The position numbers and the translations under genes were made by a program. DNA of 64,000 nucleotides from Kalaharituber pfeilii. Its lineage: Eukaryota; Ascomycota; Pezizomycetes; Pezizales; Pezizaceae. Location: NCBI GenBank assembly GCA_015179045.1, contig WHUZ01000004.1, positions 1,426,001 to 1,490,000 on the forward strand, given 5' to 3'. Position 1 is the stretch's first letter. The number at the start of each line of letters is the position of its first letter. Of the stretch, positions 20,423 to 31,966 are shown one piece after another. Below the pieces are notes generated by a model, which saw only the letters and a list, made by a program, of their open reading frames with translations, made no database searches and was not told the DNA's origin.

Positions 20423-21856
20423 GGAAATCTTAAGAAAGAACATTTTAAGTATAATGTAGGTTGGGGGGGGGGGGTGGACAGGACTCTCGCCCTGCCGCTC
20501 CCTAGGCCACCGCCACAGTGCTCACCTACTGTACCCGCTAAGTCATTACTGAATACACCAATCTCTACGGGGTCGATCAATCCATACTAGTGTGGTGCTA
20601 ATCACCCCAATGAGTTAGTATATTACATCTCGCAACTTGCATTAAATGAAGCAAGGTAATTTCTAGCGCCTGATGCAAGACTGTATAGGAGTGCTTACAT
20701 AGAACGGATCCGGAATAACACTGGCTGGCCTGCTGGCTAATATACCAAAGTGCCTGCATCAGCAAAAAATAAGTCGCGTCACAAAGCCCCACCGAGTGTC
20801 GCAACGCATAGTTTATGCCCTGATCGCCCCTTTCGCCCCATGCATTTCTGACCTCATTATCCTGCGACGCCGGCACCCTACCTATTTCTGGCATTTTGAC
20901 TTTGTCACATCAAATATGCTCATATTTCCAATATCTCATGCGCGCGCCCAATATGCTCAATATTCCAAAAAGCCCATGCGCGTATCCAATATGCTCACTT
21001 CGCTCAATATGCCGCATATTTCATGTTATGAGCGGGTCAGGAGGTACGGCCGACCATTGCTCACCAGCCAAGGGTCCTCTGCTGGGAGGTCACTGGGGAT
21101 TTCGCCTCAAAAGGGATACTTCGGGTTGTACTGTATGGTGCCGTGTTGAGTGTATGTGCAAGCACGAATGTACAAGCAAGGCGAGAACTGATGTTTGTAT
21201 GTATTAAATATAGTACAAGGTGATCAGTAAGAACATGAAGGCAAGCTACATAAAGAATAGGCGATGTAAGAGGACAGATAGTATAGATCACTACCGCCTG
21301 TGAGAGACCGGGAGAGTGAGAGCTGGCGGAACGAACGTACAACTGATAGTGCGAGCGGGTGCGAGAGAAGATTGCTTGATTGATTGATGATTACTAGCTA
21401 ACGCTCCGTAACCATACAAATATATAACCCATACATCCCATCACGTGCCACCGCATGCCAAGCTTCCCTCTCTTATGCGCACATCCTCATTATGTCAGCG
21501 TCCCCACAGCGACAGTAAAGATCTGAAGACAGGAATAAAGAACTAAATCGTAGAATAGAAGAACTAGATGTGTAGGAAAGAACTGGATGTTGAGAACGAA
21601 GAGCTGTGCAGAATCACCGCCTCTTATACCACTGGCTGACCAAATATCCATTCCTAATCACACTTCCTTCCAACCTTACCCTCATTCCCAGTATTCGCTT
21701 ACTATACAACCCTCGTGACCTGCGACTTCCTTGAGCCCAGCGCCAGCGTGGTTATAGCAGTTAGGTGCCGCCGCCTACCAGAATGTAGGCGGTCAACATA
21801 CTCGCCATGCTGAATATGCCCAATGGCATGAGGTCGGTAAATTAACTCAATTGCAA
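20423..21856. other. No gene seen; LTR-like sequence possible
   Basis: There are short frames only. The stretch from about 21022 (TGTTATGAGCGGGTC) to about 21720 has a TATA-like motif (AAATATATAACCC, near 21418) and looks like a solitary LTR, but I could not find its matching end or flanking repeat. Confidence 0.3.
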
Positions 21857-21884
21857 CGATAAATGATAAAAAAAAAAAAAAAAA
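21857..21884 (+). mobile_element. Smallest lineage A insertion (28 bp)
   Basis: CGATAAATGAT plus A17, between perfect 13-bp repeats AACTCAATTGCAA (21844-21856 and 21885-21897). Only the last 11 nt of the lineage A end are present before the poly(A). Confidence 0.85.
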
Positions 21885-22059
21885 AACTCAATTGCAAAAG
21901 GGGCTCCAGAAGGTGGGGTTGGGCTACACATTGGCTCGCTTAGGAACCTCGTTGGGACGCTAAATTGGGTGCTGCTGAGGTCGCTCGGGCCACTTCAGCC
22001 GCCAACTGCTATCCTACGTTGAATTCAGGAGTCAGGACACTGACTCAACTGGTCAGACA

Positions 22060-22300
22060 AAGGGGTAGGTCTTCCTCAGCTGCGCAAGATGCTGCAGAAT
22101 GAGTTCTATTGCCAGGTATGGCAGGCCCCTCTGGACGGCGTGGGATATGGCAGGCCCCTCTGGACGGCGTGGGATATGGCAGAATAAGCTCAATTGGATA
22201 GGTATGGGAGGCCCCTCTCCACAGTGCAAGATATGGCAACATGAGCTCAAGTTGACAAGTATGACAGGTCTGCCGCGACGGCGCGAGGGATGGCAACATG
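22060..22300. repeat. Degenerate minisatellite, unit about 58 bp
   Basis: Repeated units read, on the minus strand, as CATCTCGCGCC, GGGCCTGCCATACCT, then TTGAGCTCATTCTGC. The same unit occurs on the plus strand at 60660-61560 and 62066-62170. Confidence 0.7.
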
Positions 22301-22545
22301 AACCCAACCGGCCAGACTGCCGACCAGGCAGCCGGGACTGGCTGGCTTGGCGGCCTGGCCTGGCAGGCCTGTAACAGCCCAGGCCGGCCAGGCCAAGGTT
22401 CCAGATGGCCCAGGCCGGCCTGGGCGGTTTCAGACCGTCCAGACTGCCCAGGCCGTCAGGCCATTCAGGCCGTTCAAGCAATTTCAGGGGCAGGAGGGCT
22501 GGTTACGAGGCTATTCAGGGGCCACCTTCAGGTTACTTGGACACG
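22300..22545. repeat. GGCC-rich interspersed repeat
   Basis: Dense GGCCAGGCC and CAGGCCGGCC words, probably part of the GGCC-rich family seen at seven other places in the window. Confidence 0.65.
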
Positions 22546-22606
22546 GATTTAATATGAACTTTTCAATATTTTCGGGTAACTATCTAGACTTTTTTTATTG
22601 AGCAGC

Positions 22607-23430
22607 ACAGAGAAGACCGCAATCTACCTGGGAACTAAAGCCACGCTCAATGACGCAGAGTTACTGGCCATCGCCGAGGCGCTCAGATCAGACGAAACGG
22701 AGGTCATGGTGGTAACAGACTCCAAGGTGGCCATACGGAGGATGGAAAAAACAACCCAGGGCCACGCAACCCCCTGACGGCGCAACAAACGCACTCTGAC
22801 TAGCATGGGAAGAGAGAACAAGGACGTGGCCGTGCTATGGGTGAAAGGACACAAAGGGCTATCGGGCAACGTCGAGGCGGATAAACTAGCCAAGATCGGC
22901 ACATACCTCCAGTACCACGACGAGCTGGTCACGGAAGTCGGATTGCGACAAGCGGCCAAGGCCCGCAGAGCGGAAGAGAGAAATTGCTTACAACTGAACT
23001 ACAGGCCATTAGAGAGACTGGGGCACCACGTGGCGACAATGACGGGACTATTGGGCGGCAGAGGACTGCGAGCCTGGCGTCACAGAATAGGCCAAAGCGA
23101 CGGTCCGGACTGCCGATGGCGCGGGGAACGAGCGGAAACGACGAGCCACCTACTAGACCGATGCCGGATCTGGAAAGCCAGGATATGGCCGGGGGGAAGG
23201 GGAGATATCTCCAGACCCCGGAGGGCGGAGACAGCGATCCGTTACTGACACTGTTGGAACAGATGCAGGAGTAAGCTCAGCACAACATTTGGGACGGAGG
23301 ACAAGGGCATTATTTCCTCTTCATATTATATTTTATCCTCACTTATTTCATAGTATTGTCCTTATATGTATCTAAATATCGCCATAGCTTATAAGGCGGC
23401 ACGCGATCACTGATATAAAAAAAAAAAAAA
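22607..23430 (+). mobile_element. 5'-truncated lineage A LINE (RNase H to tail)
   Basis: The duplication ATTGAGCAGC flanks it (22597-22606 and 23431-23440). It starts inside RNase H: LNDAELLAIAEAL, VMVVTDSKVAIRRM, then VLWVKGHKGLSGNVEADKLA (22805-23248 frame), then the zinc-knuckle region where one Cys has become Arg (CRWRGERAETTSHLL). Frame breaks near 22780 make it a pseudogene. It ends with hairpin and poly(A). Confidence 0.85.
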
Positions 23431-23769
23431 ATTGAGCAGCGCTTTTCGCAGGTATTCAGGTACAGTAATTTTTTTCCAGTATCGCCTGACTATATACTAA
23501 TTTGTGCAGTTCAAGTTTTGATCTTGCAACGACGATTCCCTGCAGTCCAATCTGATGCCGACGTCAAGTCTTCTGGAATTTGGGTTACAAAAATCTGGTG
23601 CTACTAAGTTAGATTTGACAGTATGGTGAAGCTGTGCATGGCTAATGGAAAGCGATACTGGCGGTGTAAAATCAGCAAGCAAAATCCTAAACATTAGAGA
23701 ATGAGGTATACGTAGAATTTAAAGTACGTTCTGTATATAGCTACTGTATAACTTAACTCACAATGCAGC

Positions 23770-23950
23770 CTCAATGGCCTGAATGGCCTAGACCGGCCTG
23801 GGCGGGCTGGGCCGGCCTACATTTCTATGGCCCGGGCCGGCCAGGCCATACCCTTGGCCCTTTTTTTTTACCCCTCTATATCACGTGACCCCGCGTGCAG
23901 CTGTTCGCCATGGCAGGGCATACCCTTGGCCTGGCCTGGCCGCCCCGTTC
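23770..23950. repeat. GGCC-rich repeat with a CAGTGTTCC-type end
   Basis: The block ends at GGAACACTG (about 23942-23950), the complement of CAGTGTTCC. A lineage B hairpin has inserted into it. Confidence 0.65.
23860..23918 (-). mobile_element. Lineage B hairpin-only insertion (59 bp)
   Basis: Poly(T), then ATATCACGTGACCCCGC, and CGCCATGGCAGGG. Perfect duplication CATACCCTTGGCC (23847-23859 and 23919-23931). Confidence 0.88.
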
Positions 23951-24264
23951 GGAACACTGTGTCGAGCTCCGCACGTACGCACATGCGACGTGCAATCGCC
24001 TTGCCACGCATGGTCGACAATCGGTGCCACGTTTCTGACGGGTTCCACGCCGTGATGGACCCTCCGAAACAAACTCCTCCTGCGAGGGAACCGCGTATCC
24101 CCGCCTCCAATGCCCATTTTCATGAGACCTCCTGCATTCCGGTGCCTTCCCACAACCTCTCGTCAACAACAGCCTTCGAGGAGAAGCTTTCAAAAGCCTA
24201 TAAACCCGATTATGAAGTAGACGTAATGAATTTTGGGGCATAAAAAGTTCATTACCGTCGGCAA

Positions 24265-24420
24265 TGAATCCGACAGGCCAGGCCAGGTCAGGCCAACAGA
24301 AGGCCTGGCCTGGCCTGATTGTTCAGGGCAGGCCGTGAGGGCCACCTGGACCGGCCCAGGCGGCCTGAAACAATCAGGCCAACCAGGCCGGTCCACGCCA
24401 TTCAGGCAGGTTGGAGCCAA
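24265..24420. repeat. GGCC-rich interspersed repeat
   Basis: Runs of CAGGCCAGGCC and GGACCGGCCCAGG; the same family as 22300-22545. Confidence 0.6.
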
Positions 24421-24560
24421 CTAAACGAATCACTCCACAGCTATCTAGGTGAATCGAGGCCAGCGTTTACCAGATTGTTTGAGTATTTAAATGAGTAGAA
24501 TCTCCCGTATATCTAGAATTTAAACAGCATCGGTCTATGACTTTAGTCGGGACAAGGCAC

Positions 24561-24600
24561 TCCAGGGCGGCACGCGAGTACTGATATAAAAAAAAAAAAA
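24561..24600 (+). mobile_element. Lineage A tail, 5'-truncated
   Basis: Only the 3' arm GGGCGGCACGCGAG, then TACTGATAT and poly(A). No clear duplication. Confidence 0.6.
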
Positions 24601-25172
24601 TACTCTCGCCAATGGAGAAGGGCTCCTGGAGTCCCTCCCAATACCAGCAAATGGGGGATCATCCAAACATGTGAAAAAGGAAGATAAAGACAAGTCACTT
24701 GTCCTGGCACTATGTTATAGGTGTGCTGAGCTATGGAGACGATACAGTTTACACTGGGAAGATCCGGATGAGATAGCGAAAAAGCTGAGTCAAGGTGGCG
24801 GACGACAGGGGAAGCGAAGGATAGATGAGAAGGAATTAGTCAAGTAGGTAACAGTGCAGACGGACTCAATTCTCTGGTGATGATACCTTCAGCGAAATCT
24901 CCCAATATTTACCACTCTCCTCTAGCCAGTTAGCTCTTTATTTTCTGACTTTGTCACCCCTTCTGGTTCAGAACCAATGCTTGATTCCGTTAGAACCTGA
25001 TAGAGTTATAGGCCGTCAAATCTGAGAGGTTAATAACATTGATTATTATTAGAAATTTTACCTAATGGGTGACTGTCAATTACTGATAATGGAAATATCC
25101 AGGACTATTAAAATGTAGTTCACCTGGGTTAAATTCTAAAATCGCTTAAAGTTTACGTCAATGGCGTGGTTG
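24601..25172. other. No gene seen
   Basis: Plain sequence with no long frame, tail or repeat. Confidence 0.4.
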
Positions 25173-25237
25173 TTTTTTTTTTTTTTTTTTTTTTTTATTT
25201 CATTAATCGCATGCCGCCCTAGGGGCTATGGCGATGT
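25173..25237 (-). mobile_element. Lineage A hairpin-only insertion (65 bp)
   Basis: Perfect 13-bp duplication AATGGCGTGGTTG (25160-25172 and 25238-25250). The stem is ATCGC/GCGAT with GCCCC/GGGC inside. Confidence 0.9.
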
Positions 25238-25250
25238 AATGGCGTGGTTG

Positions 25251-25455
25251 GCCTGGGCTGGCTGGACCGGCCTTGTTGGCCTCGACTGGCCTGGTTGGCC
25301 TGATTCATGTGGATCAGGCCGGTGCAGGCCGGTCCAGGCTGGTCCAGACCACTGAGAACACCGGTCTAGACCGGTCCAGCCGGTTTCAGTCCAATGCAGA
25401 TCACGGCTTGTCAGGCCAGGCAAGGCGGCCTGGTCGACCTGTTGGAAACCATGGC
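25251..25455. repeat. GGCC-rich interspersed repeat
   Basis: Repeats of GGCCGGTCCAGGC and TGGTTGGCCTG. Confidence 0.6.
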
Positions 25456-25489
25456 TAAGGTGCACCGCAGTAATGTTCGGTCTCGGTAA

Positions 25490-25880
25490 TTAATGAGTGA
25501 CGACGCTGGCGTGTATTCTGGGGGGTAAAGGGATAAGGCAATGGAGATACCAGATGGCCAAAGCAGACGGACCGGAGTGCAGGTGGTGCGGAGAGGAGAA
25601 GGAGAGCACCGCATACCTATTACAGAAATGCAGGATCTGGAAGGCTAATGCCTCGGGGGCGAGGAGGAAATCCTCAGACCCCCAAAGGAAACCGACGTCA
25701 ACAAGCTAATGGACTGGGCCAAATGACATTTCTGATTACACAAAAAACAAGGGGGGGTGCAGAAGTGGCAGGATCTCATTTTTCATTTCTCACTTATTAT
25801 CTCTTCCCACTATCTTATTTCCTAATGTACCTTAAAAATATCGTCACAGCCCTTAGGGCAGGAAACGATTAATGATAAAA
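25490..25880 (+). mobile_element. Lineage A LINE 3' fragment
   Basis: Encodes LACILGGKGIRQWRYQMAKA and the zinc knuckle CRWCGEEKESTAYLLQKC, then a 3' UTR and a decayed hairpin near 25838. Confidence 0.75.
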
Positions 25881-26154
25881 AGGAAATTGGTAATTAATGC
25901 GGAAATGACAGAGTGGGGGCCATAAGGTGGGCCCTTGTATCATGCACTTAGCTATCGTGGTGTATTGTCTTTTTATGCAACTTCGTGTCATGTATTTCTT
26001 TGTGTATTTACATGAGTCTAGAAGCGTCGTCTTGTACTTGACAGATCATTAAGGAATTCAGTCTCATTCTATGCCGTATCATCACCCTTATATTTACTAC
26101 ACGGCCGGCCTGGCCTGTTGGATTCATTGATTACCGTGTCAAACCTTATCTCAC

Positions 26155-26378
26155 TTAGGACATAAGGAATCCCCCTAGAGACAGAGACAGAGACACATTG
26201 GTGGAATTGCTGGAGTGGGCAGGACGGACATAGGCTAGGACGGGCATAGAGACACCTCTTTCCTTTTATTTTTCTTTTCTACCTCCTTATTTTCCTCTTT
26301 CTCTCACAAATGTATTTAACATAAGCCTATCAGGCGGCACGCGAGTAATGATAAAAAAAAAAATAAAAAATAAAAAAT
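26155..26378 (+). mobile_element. Lineage A LINE 3' end
   Basis: The last codons (residues like LVELLEWAGRT), 3' UTR, then the 3' half of the hairpin (GGCGGCACGCGAG) and an A-rich tail. Confidence 0.65.
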
Positions 26379-26386
26379 GGACCCTT

Positions 26387-26885
26387 TTTTTTTTTTTTAA
26401 ATATCAGTAATCGCGTGCCGCCCTGTGGGCTATGGCGATTTTAAATACATATAGTGAGATAAGGAAAAAGGTCAGGAAATAGAATCATCAGTGGAGTCAT
26501 CAGTCGATAAAGAAAAATATGAGGAAATAGCGTAATCAGTCTGAGCTCAGTTAATCCTGCAGGCGTCCCATCAGTCTCAAAAGTGGATCCCTATCTCCGC
26601 CCTCCGGGGGTCTGGCGATTTCCTCCCTTCCCCCAGGCTATACCCTCCCTTTCCAAACCCGGCATTCGTTTAGTACATGGCTCGTCGTTTCTTCTCGTTC
26701 CCCGCTCCATCGGCAGTCCGGATCATCGCTTTTGCCGATTCTGCAGCGCCAGGCTCGCAAGCCTTTGCCGCCCAGTAGCCCAGCCATTGCCTTCACGCGG
26801 TGACCTAGACTCTCCAATGGTCTGTAGCTCAGGTGTAGGCGGTTCCTTCCTCCAAGCAATATTGACAAGGATCGCATCTTTGTCG
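26387..26885 (-). mobile_element. Lineage A LINE 3' fragment
   Basis: The minus strand encodes LSYRPLESLGHRVKAMAGLL and a knuckle with one Cys changed (CRWSGEREETTSHVLNEC), with the hairpin at 26400-26440. Confidence 0.8.
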
Positions 26886-26889
26886 TAGC

Positions 26890-27639
26890 TTATGACAGTG
26901 CTCAAGTATTCTATGACGATGCTGTAGATACTGATGTGTACACCTTTGGTTGCGGCAACAATTTTCCGATAATTGGAATTTCTACGGTTGATCCCGATGT
27001 TAGGTTTATACTATAGGTCACCATCTGGATTTATTACCCTCAGTCTTCGTCGCCCTCACTGTTGAAAATTGCATCGTACAACGTCCAAGACTTTTCATCA
27101 CATTTTCATTCTTCTATTTCTTCTACGTCAGTCTGTAACGCTCCATCTCTTTTTATATTCTATATCTACTTCTCCTATACGCCATGTATTCGGTATGTTT
27201 CTGTCTCTACGATTTTACTCTTAATATTTGTAGATATTTCTAGTCATGCGAGTGTCGTATTGTACACACTTGTGACTTGCATTTTCTACTACTTATCTGA
27301 CAATCTCTATATTCTCTTTGTACCCAAGACCTCAATTATGGAAAGGTCTAAATTGCCTCCTGTAAGTAGGTCGAGCTTCATTCAGTAGAGCATAACTCAT
27401 TGCACTTCTTCCTTTCTCTAACTCACGAGCTGGAGAGAGATGCTATTATACTGAACCTCGGCAGCCAGGTTTAGCCAAATTGTTATAGCTAGACATTTCC
27501 CAGAAATAATCCCTTTCTAACCAATTGTATGTTTACAATCAAGACTTCGATAGAAATACGACAAGTTGAGGGCGATTCAGCTCGGGATCAGGAATCCGAA
27601 AGAGCGAATGTTTACTCAAGCATGTAGCTTTACAGAAGG
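26890..27639. other. No gene seen
   Basis: A 108-codon T-rich frame (27062-27388) is probably fortuitous. No repeat tails. Confidence 0.35.
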
Positions 27640-27984
27640 CTTCTAATGTATGGGTTTCACAACTAAATTGCAGGGAATTCTGGCCACCAGATAGCGTTTA
27701 ACTGGAAGGGGAGAAAGACTTCGGTCATGAAAGGTACTTTTCAATCTTGAGACTAATTGGTAATTCTGATTTTCAAATATGTGGCCAAGACCTCCGATAT
27801 ACGAAAGACCCAACAAGTCTGCTAGATCTGCCTCGTATTCTGTACAAGGATATGCAAATAACTTCACAGGCGGACCGCTTGTTGCGTGGTGTTCTACCAC
27901 ACCAAAAAGGTGTAAATGCTTATTTTACGGCACGGAACCTTGGCTTCCTTCCTTTATTAGACGCACCTGTTTCACTTTCTTTTG

Positions 27985-28940
27985 TTAATGATGAAAGGGA
28001 GGCAGAGGAGGAAGGCTGGAAGGCAGCATACACAGACGGCAGTAGGATCCATGGGAGGATAGGGGCGGGCATATGACAGGGCAACAGGCGAGAGTCAGAA
28101 TATCTAGGCACAAGGGCTATGGTCAACGACGCCGAGCTGATAGCCATAGCTAAAGCTCTCAGGACAGGGCATGGGACATCCTGATCATCTCAGACTCGCG
28201 GACGGTGGTGGACAAGCTAAAGAAGATTGCGGAGTGAAAGACAACTCCAGACGGTGCCCGCGAGATGTGCAGGAGAGCCTGGGAGGGCAGAGTGGTCCGG
28301 GGAGGCCTGGACGTAGCGATAGGACGCAAAGGCATCAAGGGAAATGAAGAAGCAGGCAAGGTGGCAAAGGTAGGAGCCGTCCTGCCATACCAGCCGGAGA
28401 CAGTCACGGAAGCAGGCATGCGCATGTCAGCAAAGGCGCAGCGAGCGTAGGAAAGGAACAGGCTAGGCCTGAGCTACAGGCCACTACCGAGACTGGGAGG
28501 TAAGGTGCGAACACGCCCTGCCATGGCGAATAGCTGCATGCGGGGTCACGTGAAAGGGAAAAAAAAAAAAAAAAAAAAAAGGTGCGGAACACTGGCAGGC
28601 CTACTAGGTGGGAAAGGCCTGAGGGCCTGGGGACACAAAGTGGGTCAAGCGGATAGTCCAGAATGCAGATGGTGCGGGGTGGAGAAGGAAACGGTGACAC
28701 ATGTATGGGATAGATGTGGGACATAGAAGGGGAAATGGCCAGGGGGGCAGGAGGCGCTTTACAGGCCCCCGGCGGACGAAGGGGAGGGGAACCCCGTGAT
28801 GGACCTGCTGAGGTGGATGGAGAGATAACAGACACGCGATTACTTAATGTTATTCTTTCATTACTTATTCCCTATTCCCTATTTATCTCCTATGTAGCAA
28901 TTCTCGTCATAGCCCACAGGGTAGTACTAGCTTGGTGATC
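27985..28940 (+). mobile_element. 5'-truncated lineage A LINE
   Basis: Starts at RNase H (GWKAAYTDGSRIHGRIGAGI), continues MVNDAELIAIAKAL in another frame, GIKGNEEAGKVAKVGAVL, and the knuckle CRWCGVEKETVTHVWDRC, ending in a poor hairpin near 28905. Several frameshifts. It is absent from the paralogous segment. Confidence 0.8.
28515..28578 (+). mobile_element. Lineage B hairpin-only insertion inside a lineage A LINE
   Basis: GCCCTGCCATGGCG...GCGGGGTCACGTGAAAGGG plus poly(A), flanked by AAGGTGCGAACAC and AAGGTGCGGAACAC. Removing it rejoins the LINE sequence GKVRTLAGLLGGKGL. Confidence 0.88.
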
Positions 28941-29112
28941 TGATGATTAGATATGACAGAGCGGACGGGATGCCTCTTTTTCTTCAGTCTATGGCCGTAG
29001 TTGGAGTAATACAACGGGGACATCAACTGAGGTAGGGGGAGCGAGTCCTGAGAGTGCGTGCGGCTTTCTCATTTCCAGGGCGGTCTGTCTGCTGGTGCTT
29101 TCCCCTTCCCTG

Positions 29113-29842
29113 CTATGTCTTCTGAACTCTTCGGCTTCCTCTTCTCCCCCCACTACTACCACCCAGTTCTCCAGCAGCCGCAGCGCTCATCCCACAAGAA
29201 CAACTTGCTCTCTCTTCCCTCTTCGCCTTTCTCTCCTCCCACTCCGTGATCTCTTTTCTCTCTTCCCTCTTCGCCATTCTCTCCTCCCTCTTCGCGTTAG
29301 CCTTTCTTTCCTCCCACTCCCTCACCACCCTTCTCTCCTCCCTCTCTGCTGTCGCCTTTCCCTCCTCCCACTCCCACTCCTTCCTTCTCTCCTCCCACTC
29401 TGCCACAATCGTTTTTGCTTCCCACTCCTTCTTCTCGCTCCTCGCCTCTCCCCTCTGCTTCAGCTTGAAAACTTCGAGGCCGATTTCTGAAGTTATTGCG
29501 GCCTTCTTCTCTTCGAATATCATTTTTAGGCCATTGTGGTCGCGAAAACCACACCTTCACCAGTTTCCGGATCACCCAGCCCACCGCAAGTATCCGGATG
29601 AATGGCAACGCCCTCTTTCCTATCTCTTCCATCTTGCTAGCCTCTACAGTCTCACTGGACGCCCCTGGTAGGGCAGCGGCCTTGGCCCAGTAGCTGCAAA
29701 GACCTCAGGTTAGCCGGGATAGTCAGAGATTTTTCGGCGGGGACGGTGCTAGTAAGTTGTCTCTGGATGTCACCTACCCAAGTCCGCGCACGACGGCAAG
29801 TGTTACGGTGCAAATAGGAAATAAGTATTGCATTGGAGTCAT
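29113..29842 (-). pseudogene. Frameshifted paralogue of the two-exon membrane protein
   Basis: Counterpart of the gene at 35858-36625. The same start (ATGACTCCAATG at 29842), first membrane segment (YLFPICTVTLAVV), GTAGGT donor, TTTGCAG acceptor and exon 2 start (YWAKAAALPGASS) are present. One extra base in a T run near 29545 (codons after KVWF) shifts the frame; the charged helical repeat then continues in another frame (29113-29523, RREWEERK-like repeats). Upstream coding similarity and intact splice sites suggest recent decay. A programmed shift is possible but unlikely. Confidence 0.75.
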
Positions 29843-29940
29843 AATAGGCGGCGCTTCTCGCAGATTGAAAGGGACTTGAGGATTATCTTGAGGATTATCC
29901 TTTCTTTGGCCTTTGGCAATTGAATGCTGGGGATGAAGAT

Positions 29941-30004
29941 TTTTTTTTTTTTTTTTTCATTTCACGTAACACCGCTTGCAGCGGTTCGCCATGGCAGGGC
30001 GGGC
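29941..30004 (-). mobile_element. Lineage B hairpin insertion with an empty paralogous site
   Basis: Poly(T), TTCACGTAACACCGC, then CGCCATGGCAGGGC. The flanks share ATGAAGAT. The duplicate at about 36700-36712 reads GGGGATGAAGATGGATGGGG with no insert. Confidence 0.88.
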
Positions 30005-30120
30005 ATGAAGATGGATGGGGGGAGATAGTAAGGACAGTGTATGCGTATGTGATGCTGCAGCTGCAGAAGCAGTCTTCGTGTGCCTGGTAGAAGGGGCATT
30101 TGTTGGGAATCGCATTGCTC

Positions 30121-30176
30121 TTTTTTTTTCTCTTTAAATCATCAATCGCGTGCCGCCCTAGGAGCTATGGCGATAC
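30121..30176 (-). mobile_element. Lineage A hairpin insertion with an empty paralogous site (56 bp)
   Basis: Duplication CGCATTGCTC (30111-30120 and 30177-30186). The other copy reads GGGAACCGCATTGCCTGAAA near 36805-36825, without the insert. Confidence 0.9.
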
Positions 30177-30770
30177 CGCATTGCTCGAACCGGAACCGAA
30201 ACCTGTGGACCGTCCCAGTAGGTCAGTAAGGAGACCTAGTAAGCATGATCCTTTTTAGGAGGGGAACACTTGCTGACTCGCTGGAAGGGAATTCATTCCT
30301 ATGGCAATGTGGGAATCCTTGGCATACTCAGTCGTAAAGGGGATCTGTGCAATGGGAAATGAGAATGAAGAATTGGGCCGGAGAAGGAGGATAGTTCTGT
30401 GGGTCCATACCTGTGACAGCACCTATATACCTGACAAACCCTAAGCCCTTCGCAGTGACTGCCTTTTGCGCAGCGCACGCCAAGACAGTCTCAGTTTAAG
30501 CTGCTTTCCCCACTTCCAGCTCTAGTCTCGTAACTAGCTCCAGCTCCATCTTCAGCCCACATCCCCACCATCGAGCACCTGTTGCGCTCGCATTTTAAGA
30601 CCCCCATTTAATATCAAACAGCTGCAATACTGCTGGTATCTAGTTAATTCACAGCATCGTACCTTCAGCCGATATAAGCGACTTAAAGGCAAGGGAACCT
30701 TTTTCAGCATTGTCACCTCCGAACGCGCATTAACAATTCCGGCTGAACTCAGCTGCCTGCCAAGGCTGTT

Positions 30771-31500
30771 CTTTTTTTTCTTTTTTCTTATCATTATTCG
30801 TCTACCGCCCTATGGCTATGAGAAACTTACGTGGAAACGAAAGAACAGGAAATAAAACAGACTAGAACGATGCCAACGTCGCAAAATTATCTCTCCATGC
30901 AGCTTAACATGTTGGAATGGTACATCCGTTGCGCTTATGTTGCAGTTTCCTAAAATAGTAATTCATTCCGTTATCACTTGTTTCACTTGATTATTTCATG
31001 TATATGAAACATGTCTAGCGCTTATGGTGTTTCGGTTATATTTATCGTTGACTCATACACCTCTCGGCTGGGTTATATTTCCTTTTCTGTCATGGTTTTG
31101 AAGTCACGTTATATCTCACTTTCTGTGTATATAAGTTGGGCAATTCTGCCACTTCTTAATAGATCAGACTCAACGAGCTTCACTTTCATTCCCTTCGTGA
31201 ATACAAGCTCTCACCAAAAAAGACTTCGCTTATTTTGATATAACACTCCACCATGGGTCCCCCTCCCCTTGCCGTGGTACTGGGGGCTTGTATATCGCCT
31301 CCAGCCTGCCTGATCGCTTACTGTTCCATGCCCCGCATCTGTTGCATACTGTGTGCCGCCGTCTCCGCCTCCTCTCCACACCATCTGCATCCCAGGCTCT
31401 CTGCCTCGCGTCCTGTATGTCTCCATCCCCTCAGGCCTTTTCCTCCTCCATGCTAAGGCCGCAGCGATGGCAGATGTCACCCCAGGACCCACTACATCAA
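30771..31500 (-). mobile_element. Old lineage A LINE fragment, shared by both duplicates
   Basis: Hairpin at 30771-30830 and a decayed knuckle region at 31243-31490 (minus strand). The equivalent in copy 2 is 38277-38690, so it predates the duplication. About 340 bp of unrelated sequence splits copy 1 at about 30903-31243. Confidence 0.65.
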
Positions 31501-31966
31501 CCTAGAGATATTGCCAACATGCTGGAAACGGAAACTATCAAGTCGTATTGGTACTTCCTGAGTTAGGTAAATTTACAGGTTCAGGAGCATCATCACCAGA
31601 AGATGAAGTAAAGAGAAGGCCTGCAAACGTTTCGAAAGGGAGTCCAACGGTCCGAGAGGACGGATGCTTATGTCGGTGCCAGCGGTCGGAGTGGCTTCAT
31701 CCGAAGTCGCGGGCTTAGCGAAGGTGCTTAAGGTGCAAACGATGTGACAAGCCTATGGCAGGGAGAGTATCGTACTCACTTGGGTGGTGCCCTGAGTTGG
31801 TTCAAGTGAAACGACTGCCCTGACCTGCAACCTTCGTAGAGTTGTAGGGCCTGTGGACAGCGCGAGTGGGGCAACCCCACAGTATGAAAATCGGGCAGGG
31901 CGGCCAGAAATGGTCTCAAGGCCGTGCTAGCCTTACAGAGCCTAAAAAAAGCACAGTAAATACCAG

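Larger units (their letters stand above)
27640..31640. repeat. Segmental duplication, copy 1
   Basis: Collinear with 35310-38815. Shared landmarks include GCAGGGAATTCTGGCC, GTGGCCAAGACCTC, the membrane-protein gene, CTTGCTGACTCGCTGGAAG, GAATCCTTGGCATACTCAG and AAGGCCTGCAAACG. Copy 1 carries its own LINE (28.0-28.9 kb), two hairpin insertions and about 340 bp at 30.9-31.24 kb. It lacks about 870 bp found in copy 2 (36.93-37.80 kb). Confidence 0.88.

Noticed and set aside
21022..21725. Possible solitary LTR starting TGTTATGAGCGGGTC
   Set aside because: It has an LTR-like look (TG start, internal TATA motif), but I could not find a CA end with a flanking duplication, nor a second copy.
27062..27388. 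108-codon frame resembling a membrane protein
   Set aside because: T-rich composition explains the hydrophobic residues; no start context, homology or splice support.
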